DNA of 55,548 bases from contig NZ_CYGX02000024.1 of the NCBI RefSeq assembly GCF_900019265.1, forward strand, positions 1-55,548, given 5' to 3'. The DNA is from Paraburkholderia ribeironis. Lineage in GTDB: Bacteria > Pseudomonadota > Gammaproteobacteria > Burkholderiales > Burkholderiaceae. Within the stretch, counting starts at the first letter, position 1. Each line of letters opens with the position of its first letter. The notes beneath the pieces were generated by a model that was given only the letters and a program-made list of their open reading frames with translations, was not told where the DNA came from and did no database searches. Below are positions 17,029 to 26,012 of this stretch, in pieces. A program made the position numbers and the translations under genes.

Positions 17029-18165
17029 TCACGGATTGATCAGCAGCGACGACGTCGTGCCCGTCTGCTTGTGAACGCGCTTGAGCTTGCCCGTCGCCGC
17101 GTCGGCCACGACCACGTCGGAGTTCGTCGTGATGCCGTAGAAGAGCGGATGCGCGTCCTCGCTCACCTGGATCGATAGGAGCGGATCGATCTTCAGGTCT
17201 GCGAGTTTCCAGCGCGCGATGCGCTTGTGCGTCTTCAGGTCGAACACCCAGACTTCGCTCGCGGGGTCCTTGTGCGAATCTTCGGTACCCTTGTGCATCG
17301 CCACGAAAAGACGCTGCGTCGGCACGTGCAGCGCAGTTTGCTGCAGGCCGCCCGGGCGCCATCCGGCCTTCGCCTCGTCCGGCGTTACGAGAGACCATGG
17401 TGTGCCGAACACGGGCGCGGGGCCGCTGAAGTCGGCGCTGCGCACCTTGCCGTTGAAGGTGGCGAACCAGTATGTGTTGCCGCTGCGCGATGCGTTCACG
17501 AATGCCGGATCTTTTGCGACATCGATGAACGGATCCGACAGCTTGCGGCTCTTCTCCTTGCCGTTCGTGCCGAGCACGACGGTCAACGCCTTACCGCTTT
17601 CGCACAGCGACGTGAAGCGGTCGTCACCCGAAGGGTAGGCGAGCACGCAGCCATCCGTATCGATCTCGGAAGCGACCTGATGCGTGGCCGTGTTGACGAC
17701 GGTGACCGACATGGCGGGTGTCACGTTCGCGACGCAGAGCCACTTGCCGTCGTGAGAAAGCGCCGTGTTATACGGCGACGGCACGCTTTGCGCGTGCTTC
17801 GGCGGGATCACGACTTCGCCCGTAACCTGAAGCGTCGAGTTGTCCGTCGTTTCGACCACATCCGTGCGCGCGCCATGCGAGCCGCGGGCGAAGTAAGTGG
17901 TTGCGACGTAGGTCGTCTTGTGGTCGGGGCTAATCGCGAAGCCGGCATCGATCTGGCCGAGAAAGCGGTCGCTGTCGCCATCGAGAACGTACGTGCGCGC
18001 GTCCGTCATCGAGCTGACGTTGACGTCCAGGACGTATATCTGGTGCGGGCTGTACGCCGGCATCTTCGCGATCGTCAGGTCCTCAGCCTTTTCGACCGCG
18101 AGCACGTGGGCCGATATCGCGGCGCCGCTCACCATCAGCAGCGCCCATCTCCATTTCCGTAGCAT
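17029..18165 (-). CDS. aauB: Aromatic amine dehydrogenase large subunit
   Basis: A 378-residue secreted beta-propeller subunit. A signal peptide (WALLMVSGAAISAHVLA) is followed by seven-bladed propeller repeats: NQIYVLDVNV-like start, YVLDGDSDRFLGQID, ATTYFARGSHGARTDVVE, and WSLVTPDEAKAGWRPGG and HKDPASEVWVFDLKTHKR near the end. These last stretches closely follow the large subunit of Alcaligenes-type aromatic amine dehydrogenase. The enzyme oxidises primary amines such as tyramine or phenylethylamine in the periplasm and passes electrons to azurin. It is the first gene of a B-E-D-(A) operon, with the small-subunit gene broken. Confidence 0.88.
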   Translation of the reverse strand: MLRKWRWALLMVSGAAISAHVLAVEKAEDLTIAKMPAYSPHQIYVLDVNVSSMTDARTYVLDGDSDRFLGQIDAGFAISPDHKTTYVATTYFARGSHGARTDVVETTDNSTLQVTGEVVIPPKHAQSVPSPYNTALSHDGKWLCVANVTPAMSVTVVNTATHQVASEIDTDGCVLAYPSGDDRFTSLCESGKALTVVLGTNGKEKSRKLSDPFIDVAKDPAFVNASRSGNTYWFATFNGKVRSADFSGPAPVFGTPWSLVTPDEAKAGWRPGGLQQTALHVPTQRLFVAMHKGTEDSHKDPASEVWVFDLKTHKRIARWKLADLKIDPLLSIQVSEDAHPLFYGITTNSDVVVADAATGKLKRVHKQTGTTSSLLINP

Positions 18166-18363
18166 CTCTTCTCCGCAAGAACATTCGTGTTGGCCTTGCG
18201 AAATTTAGCTGTAGAAAAATGCGGAACCAGCTCCCAAATCGGCAAACGATCGCCATATTTATTACGTATTTCTTACGAACCCGATGACGCGCTTACAACG
18301 CGCCATAGCGCATTTTCCTGAAGCTATGAATAGCCGGGATGACCCGTATGCGCGAGACGCGGC

Positions 18364-18786
18364 TTACGCGCCCTGCCCGACTTCTTCGCCGATCGCCTGT
18401 TCGACGCCGGGCACACAGGCTTCGAATAGATCGCGCGAGCCGAACATGCGCGCGGGCAACAGAACCGCTTCCGCGGCATTGATCAACAGGAGCGCGACAT
18501 TGATGCGGCGGTCCGTATGGCGAATGACCGCGAAGTTGTGACGCGGGAGTGCGCCGTTGAAGCGCGGGTCGGCGCTCACGATGTCCTCGTCGTCGTGCAA
18601 GCCTTCGAGCTGCGCGCCTGGGACGACGCACCAGCACTCCGGCAGACGCATGAGCACGTCGGGCACGTCACCGAAATCGGAAATGACCGACGCGTGCGAG
18701 TTGGGTGCACGCCGGAACCAAAGTGGCTCGCCAGTCGCTTCGACGTGAAGCGCCGCGACTGGATACAATAAAAGCCCGTTTTCCAT
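18364..18786 (-). CDS. Hypothetical protein
   Basis: A 140-residue frame from the ATG at 18786, with strong GC bias at third positions, which argues for a real gene. It reads as a mixed alpha/beta soluble protein (MENGLLLYPVAALHVEATGE, DFGDVPDVLMRLPECWCVV, RINVALLLINAAEAVLLPA). No family is recognised. No good ribosome binding site precedes the ATG, and the frame is open for another 70 codons upstream, so the start is uncertain and the gene may be a 3' remnant of a longer prophage-type or accessory gene. Confidence 0.45.
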   Translation of the reverse strand: MENGLLLYPVAALHVEATGEPLWFRRAPNSHASVISDFGDVPDVLMRLPECWCVVPGAQLEGLHDDEDIVSADPRFNGALPRHNFAVIRHTDRRINVALLLINAAEAVLLPARMFGSRDLFEACVPGVEQAIGEEVGQGA

Positions 18787-19130
18787 GGGTAATGAGTAGC
18801 GTTGGATCCCGCAGCCTGATCGGGTCGGATGATCCCTCAAAAATCCGGCCGCCGCTATATGACGGCATTCGGTTTGCCGATATTGGAGGTTGGGGACGTC
18901 AAGCTGCCGCGGGGGCAGGCTTTCCCGCGCACCGCGAGATGGCAGGCGTTCCTTGCGTGATTTCGCCAGGTTAAACCCGGCAAATTCCAACACTGGGCAT
19001 CGCCTGTGTAATCAGGCGTCTGCCCAGTCCGATAGCAGACGCCCTTGTCGTATACGGCGAGATTTTGGGGTGGGTTCCAGAAGCCGATGAAGCGGAAACA
19101 CGTCATACCTGACGGGGCATTCCGGCGACT
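18787..19130. other. Region with overlapping frames and a hairpin, no clear gene
   Basis: The minus strand is open in two frames here, and one continues upstream of the 18364-18786 gene. A hairpin-forming stretch (GGCATCGCCTG...CAGGCGTCTGCCC) lies at about 18997-19025. No motif allows a call. It may be decayed accessory DNA. Confidence 0.35.
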
Positions 19131-19989
19131 TCAATCCTTCCGCATGCGAACCACTAACGCGAGCAAGCGGGCACGCATTTCCTCGGCCGGCAAGTGCGTG
19201 AGCCAGCCGTGACCCGGAAGCAACCAGTCGAAGCGATACGCGGATAGCTTGCCAAGCGATTCGGTGAGCTCAGACCATGAGTACCAGCACGCGTCCCTGA
19301 ACGCGACGAGGTCCCGCGCGTGCGGGCTCCAGGCGAGCGAATCACCCGAGAACAACACGCTGTCATCGAGCAGGTACACGACGCTACCGCGTGTGTGCCC
19401 GGGCACAGGGATCGCGCGCACGCCGGCCGCAACGTCCGTCGCCGATCCATCGTCGAGCACGTCCGTTGCATAGGGCGCAGCCGACATGTCTTCCCGGTGA
19501 ATCCAGACACGCGCGCCGAATTGACGGGCGTATTTATCTGCGTCCGCGACGTCGTCACGATGCGACAGAAGGATGTGCGCGATACCGCCGTTGTCATCAA
19601 ACCATTTCACGAGTTCGGCCGCATAGCGTGGTGAGTCGATCAGCAGATTGCCGTCCGGACGCCCCGCAAAGTAAGAGTGCGCGCCAAACGACGACCGTGC
19701 GTTAAATCCGCAGCGCCACACAGCCGACGTGATCGGCTGTGGAAAGATCGCGGCGCTCGGACGAGGCTGCTTCGTTTCACTGCGTACCGACCCCGTAGGA
19801 CATACGAACACCGCACGCCAGGCAGCGACGTGCTCTTCGGGCGTAACGGGCTGCCGCACGAAGACACTCTTGTCGTTTCGTTCGACAATCAGCCCAGGCG
19901 CGACGTGACGCGATGCACCGCAATTGATGCACGCTGTGTCTATGTACCACTCGCCTGGGACGGCGTCGGCGAGGCAACCGGTCGGCCAT
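19131..19989 (-). CDS. MBL-fold metallo-hydrolase with ferredoxin-like N-terminus; N-terminal frameshift
   Basis: Metallo-beta-lactamase-fold protein with an Fe-S-type head. The continuous frame upstream of the GTG at 19859 encodes EWYIDTACINCGASRHVAPG and, further on, FVCPTGSVRSE, giving the CxxC...CP spacing of a ferredoxin. The MBL part has LLSHRDDVADADKYA (a variant of HxHxDH with the first histidine region reading SHRDD), VPGHTRGS, LFSGDSL and LLPGHGW. No start codon exists in the ferredoxin frame, but an ATG at 19989 in the neighbouring frame reads MADRL. One extra base near 19970-19980 would therefore explain the break. If the shift is real, only the form from 19859 can be made. Confidence 0.7.
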
Positions 19990-20312
19990 TGAAACGGTTT
20001 GCATGCGCAAGGTCACCGTGAGGTGTCACCCCGTCGACGATCGTTGGCGTTTCGCGGTACTCGGACCGATGGTTACGCGACCACTAAAGTGCAACTGCCC
20101 GTATGGTCGTCGCGTTGCAAGGGTCATCAATAACTATAGCGCTACAGAAGCGAGTCGATAGCTGTTCGGAGACAGGGGCGCCGGGCATCTTTCCTGCGTC
20201 GACGCATCGAACAGGAAGAATCCAGCTTGCGGCAATGTGTCGTTCAGCGACGCTACGCGCGACGGCGCGGCCGCCGCGTGTCTAGTCATCTTCATCAGGA
20301 TTGGAGGTCTTC
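19990..20312. other. Divergent intergenic region
   Basis: About 320 bases between the metallo-hydrolase and the SDR gene, which are divergently transcribed. It should hold both promoters. No gene, repeat or operator was recognised. Confidence 0.4.
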
Positions 20313-21059
20313 ATGTCTGCCCTTTCTCCCGATCTAAACAACCGCGTTGCCCTGGTGACCGGTGGTTCGCGAGGCATCGGACGCGCGATTGCCATCTCGC
20401 TTGCTTCAGCTGGTGCGCAAGTCGCCGTCAACTACCGACGGCGAGGTGATGAAGCTGCCCAGGTCGTTGCTGAAATTGAACGCGCCGGGCGCCGTGCGAT
20501 TGCCATATGCGCCGACGTATCGGTGGGAGATGACGTCAAGGGGATGATAGCGGAGGTGGAAGACCGTCTTGGCGCCGTCGATATACTCGTAAACAACGCC
20601 GGCACGGGTAAGTCCTTCGACCTCGACAATCTCACGGAAGCGGAATTCGACCGGACGCTTGCGGTCAACCTGAAGTCGGCGTTCCTGTGCACGCAGGCGG
20701 TGCTGCCGGGCATGCGAACACGGCGCTGGGGTCGCATCGTCAACCTCTCGTCGGCCGCTGCGCGCGGAGCCGGCCTGGTCGGCGTTCACTACAACGCCTC
20801 GAAAGCGGGCCTGGAGGGTCTGACGCGAGGGTATGCAGCGCGACTCGGGCGCGAGGGGATTACCGTGAATGCGGTGGCGCCGGGACTGATCGACACTGAA
20901 ATGGCCGCGCCACTGAAGGCAGCGAACGTCGCGGAGCGACTGCCAGTCGGACGGCTCGGCGATGTGGACGAGGTGGCACAGGTCGTACTGATGGTCGTCG
21001 GCAACGGGTTCATCACGGGCCAGACGATTCCCGTCAACGGAGGCGTGATTTTCATATGA
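20313..21059 (+). CDS. SDR-family oxidoreductase (FabG-like)
   Basis: Classical short-chain reductase of 248 residues. The cofactor motif is VTGGSRGIGRAIA, and YRRRGDE after the second strand suggests NADPH. NNAG is intact, the catalytic Ser lies in VNLSSAAARG, Tyr/Lys in VHYNASKAGLEG, and the end is TGQTIPVNGG. This is the pattern of 3-oxoacyl-ACP reductase and related ketoreductases. The ATG at 20313 follows GGAGG with proper spacing. It is monocistronic and divergent from the metallo-hydrolase. The substrate is unknown. Confidence 0.9.
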   Translation: MSALSPDLNNRVALVTGGSRGIGRAIAISLASAGAQVAVNYRRRGDEAAQVVAEIERAGRRAIAICADVSVGDDVKGMIAEVEDRLGAVDILVNNAGTGKSFDLDNLTEAEFDRTLAVNLKSAFLCTQAVLPGMRTRRWGRIVNLSSAAARGAGLVGVHYNASKAGLEGLTRGYAARLGREGITVNAVAPGLIDTEMAAPLKAANVAERLPVGRLGDVDEVAQVVLMVVGNGFITGQTIPVNGGVIFI

Positions 21060-21347
21060 GCCTCCAGCCGGTTCGGTGCGAGATCGTCGCTGAAGTGACG
21101 TGGAGCAGCGAAACATTCCGCCGAACCTCGCTGATTGCATTGCTTCGGATGCAGGGCTAGCTCGCGGTTTCGGAAGCTACTCCCCATGCGCTGCGAATCT
21201 CGATACCGATCAGTCTTCCGCCGCCGGTTGTCACTTGCTCGCGTTCGCATAGCGCTCGCGACTACGCTAGCCGCTCCGTCGTGCGGGAGGACAGCACTCG
21301 GACCCGGAAGAGACATTCGTCCGTACCGAAAGCCGTCACTCACCTTG

Positions 21348-21379
21348 CTCGTTGATAAACGAGCGGGCCATCGGCCCGC
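21348..21379. terminator. Two consecutive hairpins downstream of the SDR gene
   Basis: CTCGTT-GATA-AACGAG is followed at once by GCGGGCC-ATC-GGCCCGC, two perfect stems that share one base. No T-run follows, so a Rho-independent terminator is possible but weak. The stretch could also be a small structured element in the 430-base gap between the SDR and BON genes (21060-21491), in which no gene was recognised. Confidence 0.4.
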
Positions 21380-21491
21380 GCATTTGCGGGCCAACCGAAT
21401 GACCGATCCGCCCTGCTGGTCACTGCCGCTATGTGGCGTTCATCGCGAAGCCTACCCGTGATGTACTCACTTCATTTTCTCGAGTCGCTGG

Positions 21492-21866
21492 CTAACGGCT
21501 GTTTCGCAAGGTCAACTGATTCGCCACCGACCTGACTCCGCGCACCGACCTTGCCGCGTTGCCGGCGAGCGCGATCTGCCTGTGCTCAGGCACCCATCCC
21601 GTGAGCGTCACGACGCCGAGGCGCGCCCTGACCCGAATCCCTGTAGCATCCAGGCTCGGTGTCCGCCTGAGAGCGCTGCGGACGTCACGACTCACCGCAC
21701 TATCCGGCCTGTTCTGAAGCCGCGACGTCGAGTACGCCACCCGATGCACTGTCGTGCCAGCACCCGTGTTCCCACCCGTGTGCGCGCCCGCATGGATCGG
21801 GCCACAACTCATGGGGACCATAACCAGGATCGTGTAGATTTTGACGCTCGCACCACTCACATTCAT
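21492..21866 (-). CDS. Exported BON-domain protein
   Basis: A 124-residue protein. A signal peptide (residues 1-26, hydrophobic IYTILVMVPMSCGPIHA) is followed by a Gly/Thr-rich spacer and one BON domain at residues 58-122: VSRDVRSALRRTPSLDATGI, RLGVVTLTGWVPEHRQ and ARSVRGVRSVANQLTLR. BON domains bind phospholipid surfaces, and OsmY-like proteins with them act in the periplasm under osmotic or envelope stress. It is a single gene; GAAGGGG precedes the ATG. The role is inferred from the domain only. Confidence 0.85.
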   Translation of the reverse strand: MNVSGASVKIYTILVMVPMSCGPIHAGAHTGGNTGAGTTVHRVAYSTSRLQNRPDSAVSRDVRSALRRTPSLDATGIRVRARLGVVTLTGWVPEHRQIALAGNAARSVRGVRSVANQLTLRNSR

Positions 21867-22287
21867 GCCCCTTCAGCAAAAGACGATAGACCCACAAGTC
21901 CGCAACTTTGCGGGCGGTCTTCGTGTAGGTTCGTCGGTATCGGTGAATGACTCAAGGGGTCGGCTATGCCTTCTGCATGGAGCGAGGCACGCGATGCGAT
22001 CCGACGTAGCAGACCGTGGGACTCAGTGCGGCCCAATAGCAGTCCATCACGAACGTCTCATGTTGGCGTAAACAATCGGCGTATGCACAATCGCTATCAA
22101 TGACGAAAATTATTGTTACAGCAGCCCGTACAGATATCGTCATCGACCATGTGGCTTAAAATTTCGTATAACGCGATACACTTCACCGACAGTTAGCAGC
22201 ACGCCCGTGGTGAATTCGTACCATGGTGCGAGCGATGTGCTCGCCAGTGCGTATTAATCGCTTCTCGTCACATACGGCCGCGAAAAC
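21867..22287. other. Intergenic region, relatively AT-rich
   Basis: About 420 bases between the divergent BON and receiver-like genes. The right half (22080-22280) is clearly richer in A and T than its surroundings, which may mark a promoter or acquired DNA. No gene was recognised. Confidence 0.4.
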
Positions 22288-22977
22288 ATGAGTGTCGAAG
22301 AAATTACAAAACTTATCGATTCGGTCTCGAGGCTTGTCTCAGCACTAGTCTGGCCAGCTCTAGTCGCCTTCGCACTGATTCGATTTGGACCTACGCTAAA
22401 GGACTTCTTGCGATCATTAGGGGAGTTTTCGTTTAAAGGGGCAGGCTTTGAGGCTTCGGCAAAGCTCAAACAGGTCGAGGTGACTGCTGCACTCGTCGCG
22501 GCAGCGGCAAATCGTCCGGACGTTGAGCAACCAGAGCTAGCTGCTAATGAAGCGAAAGATGCAGTAAATCTGGTGCAAGACGAAGTAACGCCTCGTCTCC
22601 TACGCAAGGCTTCCAGGTCAACGATCCTTTGGGTCGACGACCGTCCGGAAAACAATAGCTATGAGCGCCAATCGCTTGAGGCGCTCGGGATCACATTCGT
22701 ACTGGCTCGCTCAACCGACGAGGCGCTCGAAAAGATTAGAGCAGACAACTTCATGGCAATCATTTCCGATATGGGACGCCCACCCGATCCTCGCGCCGGC
22801 TATACATTGCTAGAAAAACTTCGCGCTTCGGGGAACCAGACGCCATACATTATTTACGCGGGCTCACGTTCATCGGAGCACCAGGCGGAAGCACGCAAGC
22901 GCGGTGCAATTGGTTGTACAAATCGGCCTCCGGAACTCTTCGAGTATGTTCTAAAAGTTCTTCGCGCTGCTCGTTGA
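22288..22977 (+). CDS. Membrane-anchored receiver-like protein
   Basis: A 229-residue protein. Residues 17-33 form one membrane helix (LVSALVWPALVAFALIRFG), followed by a juxtamembrane FKGAGFEASAKLKQ segment and an Ala-rich helical linker to about residue 110. Residues 112-229 look like a response-regulator receiver domain. The acidic pair is Asp117-Asp118 in ILWVDDRPENNSYERQSLEA and the phospho-acceptor position is Asp161 in AIISDMG, but the usual Lys before the last helix is replaced (GCTNRPPE, Asn212). No kinase gene is near. Codon use is less GC-rich than in neighbours. Signalling and host-defence roles are both possible; neither is shown. Confidence 0.65.
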   Translation: MSVEEITKLIDSVSRLVSALVWPALVAFALIRFGPTLKDFLRSLGEFSFKGAGFEASAKLKQVEVTAALVAAAANRPDVEQPELAANEAKDAVNLVQDEVTPRLLRKASRSTILWVDDRPENNSYERQSLEALGITFVLARSTDEALEKIRADNFMAIISDMGRPPDPRAGYTLLEKLRASGNQTPYIIYAGSRSSEHQAEARKRGAIGCTNRPPELFEYVLKVLRAAR

Positions 22978-23517
22978 TTGGAGATCGCAGGGGACGTCGA
23001 TGCCTTCCCGTCACGTAGTCTACGAGTAACGGTCGCCCCAAAGCTAAGGGTTAAACGTCCGTTTTCTGGCAACTCAACTGAGTGCTTGAACTCCCGCTCA
23101 GGGTCGAAATTGTGAGTTCGTCGATCCTAAAAGTTGCCGTCCGGCGCATGACGCCGCCAACGTCAGCATCCGCGACACGACACTGTTGACGCAGAACACA
23201 GCCCCGCCCAGTGGCGGCTTTGGCCGAGAATTCGCCAACGATTTCATCTCGCGAGTGCCCGTTGTTCTCCGAGACGCGACGCACGATCGCAAGGTGGTGA
23301 CAGGCTGGAACGGACAGCGCCATTGACAGCGACGCGCGGCGAAGCAACCGTATGAAAGCGGCACACTCGTGTCACGAAAGCAGCGCCAGAATATCAACGT
23401 TGAAACTGAAGCTCGCCGTCGCCGCGCCGAAACAGATCCGCGCACATCGTGCCATCAGTCTCGTGAAGCGTTGGAGGGTGCGGGAGAGAGGCCGGGCGAT
23501 AGCCATGCCACGCGAAC
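22978..23517. other. Intergenic region without recognised gene
   Basis: About 540 bases between convergent genes. Several minus-strand frames overlap, but their translations show no family motif and no credible start. No transposase or RNA was recognised. Confidence 0.4.
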
Positions 23518-23937
23518 TCAGCGCAAACTTCTAACCTGGTCCGGCGTGACACTTCCAGCAAATCGGTTGCCGAAATGGGTTCTCGTGTAGTTGACGACAG
23601 CAGCGACCTGATCATCATTCATCGCGTCGCCAAACGACGGCATCGCCTTTCGGCCGTGCAGTACGCTGACGATGACGTAGGGTGCTACTTCGACTGCCGG
23701 GTTGTCAGCGAGCGCCGGGTAGTGACCCGCGCCCTGGGCGCCTTTTCCATCCCGCATATGGCATCCCGCGCAGGTAGCGTTGTAAAGCGCTTCGCCGGTT
23801 TTTTCGGTGAAGCGGTCGCCCGGCGAAATCGTGAAAGTGCGTGGTGCGTCCTGTGCCACGGCCTGAGGCGACACCGTCGCGGCTCCCATCAGCAAGGCCA
23901 TCAGCATCACGCTGAGGATCAGGGTCGGCCTATCCAT
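23518..23937 (-). CDS. Class I cytochrome c, partner of the flavin amine oxidase
   Basis: A 139-residue periplasmic cytochrome. After a signal peptide (LILSVMLMALLMGAATVSPQAVAQ) comes the haem c site NATCAGCHMRDGKGAQG and, near the end, the likely axial Met in RKAMPSFGDAMNDDQVAAVVNY. It should carry electrons from the preceding amine oxidase to the respiratory chain. The ATG at 23937 overlaps the last eight bases of the oxidase gene (ATGGATAG), so translation is coupled. Similar pairings are known, for example nicotine oxidoreductase NicA2 with cytochrome CycN. Confidence 0.88.
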   Translation of the reverse strand: MDRPTLILSVMLMALLMGAATVSPQAVAQDAPRTFTISPGDRFTEKTGEALYNATCAGCHMRDGKGAQGAGHYPALADNPAVEVAPYVIVSVLHGRKAMPSFGDAMNDDQVAAVVNYTRTHFGNRFAGSVTPDQVRSLR

Positions 23938-25522
23938 TGACGATTCTCCGATGCAACCGAGTGATCGCATCCAGTGACGACAGCACGGCGCCTTCCTGCC
24001 ATGCCGGGATATGGGAAGCGTGCTCTCCGGCTAGGACGATCCGTCCGTCGATCTGACAGAGATTCGCGTAATGCGCTTCTCTCAGCGCATCCGTCCATGC
24101 GGCGAAGCAGCCATTCGTGAACGGTGATCGGCTCCAGCTCATCGCGAAGCCGTTCTGGTACTCGCGCGCATACTGCGGATGAATCTGGCTGCCCTGGCTC
24201 AATGCCACCGCGATCCGTTCGGCAGGGGGCAGCGCACCCATCTCATAGCTGGCGGGCCCCCACATGTAGGCGCCGAGCAGCACCGCAGGACCGATCGATC
24301 CGTAACCTGTTGCCGGATAGCCGATCGTCGAGATCGGCAGGTCAGTATGCGTGATGCCGCCGTAGATCTGCTCGTCTTCTTCCCAGAATCGTCGGCCGAA
24401 TTGCAACCCGATTTTCACCGATGTCTCGTAAGGCACCGCATCGATCGCGGCGCGCATGGCCGGGCCGACCGCAATGTCGATCTGACTAAGAATCGACAGC
24501 GGAATGGTGCACACCAGCCAATCAGCGTACGCGTTCCGTTCGGTCCGGGTGGTCGTATCGGTATAGCGCACTGTGACGCCTTGCTCGTCCTGCAAGATGG
24601 CCGTGACTCTGGCGTTGAACACTACGGCGCTCGCGACCTGCGAATGAAGCGCATGGGCAATCCTGTCCATGCCGCCGACGGGCTGGAAAATAGTGCTCTG
24701 GAAGTCCAGCTCGTTTCCAGACGAGAGCCATTGCCACAAACGCGATGCAAGCAAGGGGTCGCGCGGGAGCAGATTCGACGGCACCGCCTCGGGCATCAGA
24801 CCACCGCCATGTGCGGTCGCGAATCCGCGGCGTTCACTGCTTCGCCGGCCCGCCTGATAGCGACCATCCCCACCGAGCGCACCCCATTGGCGCAGGGATT
24901 CGAGTAGCAGATGCGCATCTTCGACTGACAACGCATCATCGAGTGCGTCCTTTCGGATTGCTTTGGAAAGCAGCTCGGCGATATAGCCTTGATAGTCGGT
25001 CTGCACCGCCCGGAATCGTTGCGGCTTGCCACCGAAAGCCTCCGTCGAATGCAGGTATGCGTTGTAATTGACCTGAATGAACGGCTCGAGCCGCACCTTC
25101 AGGCGTTTTGCATAGTCGAGTACGCCCTGGTGGTGATACGGGATGCGCCACGGCCCTGGGTTCAGATAGAGCCCGTCAGCGAATTCGCAGTACTGGGTGG
25201 CACCGCCGAGTTCTGTATAACGATCACCGCCCCTGACAGTCCAGGCCCGACCACCCGCGCGGTCGTTGTACTCGAGCACCTGCACGTGGTAGCCCGCGTT
25301 CCTCAACTCAAAGGCCGCGACGAGGCCAGCCATGCCCGCGCCGAGCACGAGAATTCGCGTTCCTTCGGTCGCGCCATCGAGTCTGATCGGTCCGGCGTAG
25401 GTCGAGGTAGCGGCGAACCCCAACGTGTCCATACCTTGCATCATGGCGGCCGCGCCGAGGTTCTTGCCGATCAGCGTCAGCAGGTGCCGGCGGCTCATCG
25501 TATTTGCGGTCATTCTCGACAT
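23930..25522 (-). CDS. Tat-exported flavin monoamine oxidase/dehydrogenase
   Basis: An FAD-dependent amine oxidase of 530 residues. The twin-arginine signal is TMSRRHLLTLIGKNLGAAA. The FAD-binding motif is ILVLGAGMAGLVAAFELRNAG, with VQVLEYNDRAGGRAWT and a C-terminal FAD contact in GRIVLAGEHASHIPAWQEGAVLSS. The middle part has QPVGGMDRIAHAL. This is the layout of the MAO/L-amino-acid oxidase family. Because it is exported and directly coupled to a cytochrome c gene, it probably works as a dehydrogenase that passes electrons to the cytochrome rather than to oxygen. The substrate is an amine, not known more closely. Several ATG codons near the start are possible. Confidence 0.88.
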   Translation of the reverse strand: MSRMTANTMSRRHLLTLIGKNLGAAAMMQGMDTLGFAATSTYAGPIRLDGATEGTRILVLGAGMAGLVAAFELRNAGYHVQVLEYNDRAGGRAWTVRGGDRYTELGGATQYCEFADGLYLNPGPWRIPYHHQGVLDYAKRLKVRLEPFIQVNYNAYLHSTEAFGGKPQRFRAVQTDYQGYIAELLSKAIRKDALDDALSVEDAHLLLESLRQWGALGGDGRYQAGRRSSERRGFATAHGGGLMPEAVPSNLLPRDPLLASRLWQWLSSGNELDFQSTIFQPVGGMDRIAHALHSQVASAVVFNARVTAILQDEQGVTVRYTDTTTRTERNAYADWLVCTIPLSILSQIDIAVGPAMRAAIDAVPYETSVKIGLQFGRRFWEEDEQIYGGITHTDLPISTIGYPATGYGSIGPAVLLGAYMWGPASYEMGALPPAERIAVALSQGSQIHPQYAREYQNGFAMSWSRSPFTNGCFAAWTDALREAHYANLCQIDGRIVLAGEHASHIPAWQEGAVLSSLDAITRLHRRIVNG

Positions 25523-26012
25523 AAGGACGTGATGCCCCGACTGGAGAGATGCGATGGCGAACGAAATCAGATGGCATCCCAGATTGCAAAGGCCCGAGTC
25601 ATCGGGATTTGTATGCTTGGCGATTGCGTTTGGGCGTACTGAAACGGACTAGTTCATTTTATGCGATCACCCGTCGAGGGTCGTGAATCGAACACCAGAA
25701 GCACCGGTGGTGAGCGCGCGAAGTTGGTCGTCACGCGCCCGTTTTTGGCGCGAACGTCAGGAGGCTGCCTACTTCCACTGAAATCGAGCTTGCACGCGTT
25801 CGACCTGCGCATTGCCGGCAAGCAGTCCTCCGCGATGAGCACAGAGTCAGACTCCGATCAGCCGATGGAGTCTGACCTGGAAACCAGGCAAACTCGGGAG
25901 CCTTGGAACAGCTAGTTGGGCAGAAGCCACCTGGCATTTGCCTGATGAAAGCCGCGATCAGTCGTTTATCATGGCTAGCTCACGTCGTTCGACGGATCCG
26001 TCAGTAAGTACG
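25523..26012. other. Intergenic region without recognised gene
   Basis: About 490 bases between divergent genes. Short frames are present, but none has a good start or motif. Promoters for the amine oxidase operon and the next gene are expected here. Confidence 0.4.

Noticed and set aside
17227..18162. 311-residue plus-strand frame
   Set aside because: It mirrors aauB on the opposite strand; its Arg/His/Val composition is typical of antisense frames in GC-rich DNA.
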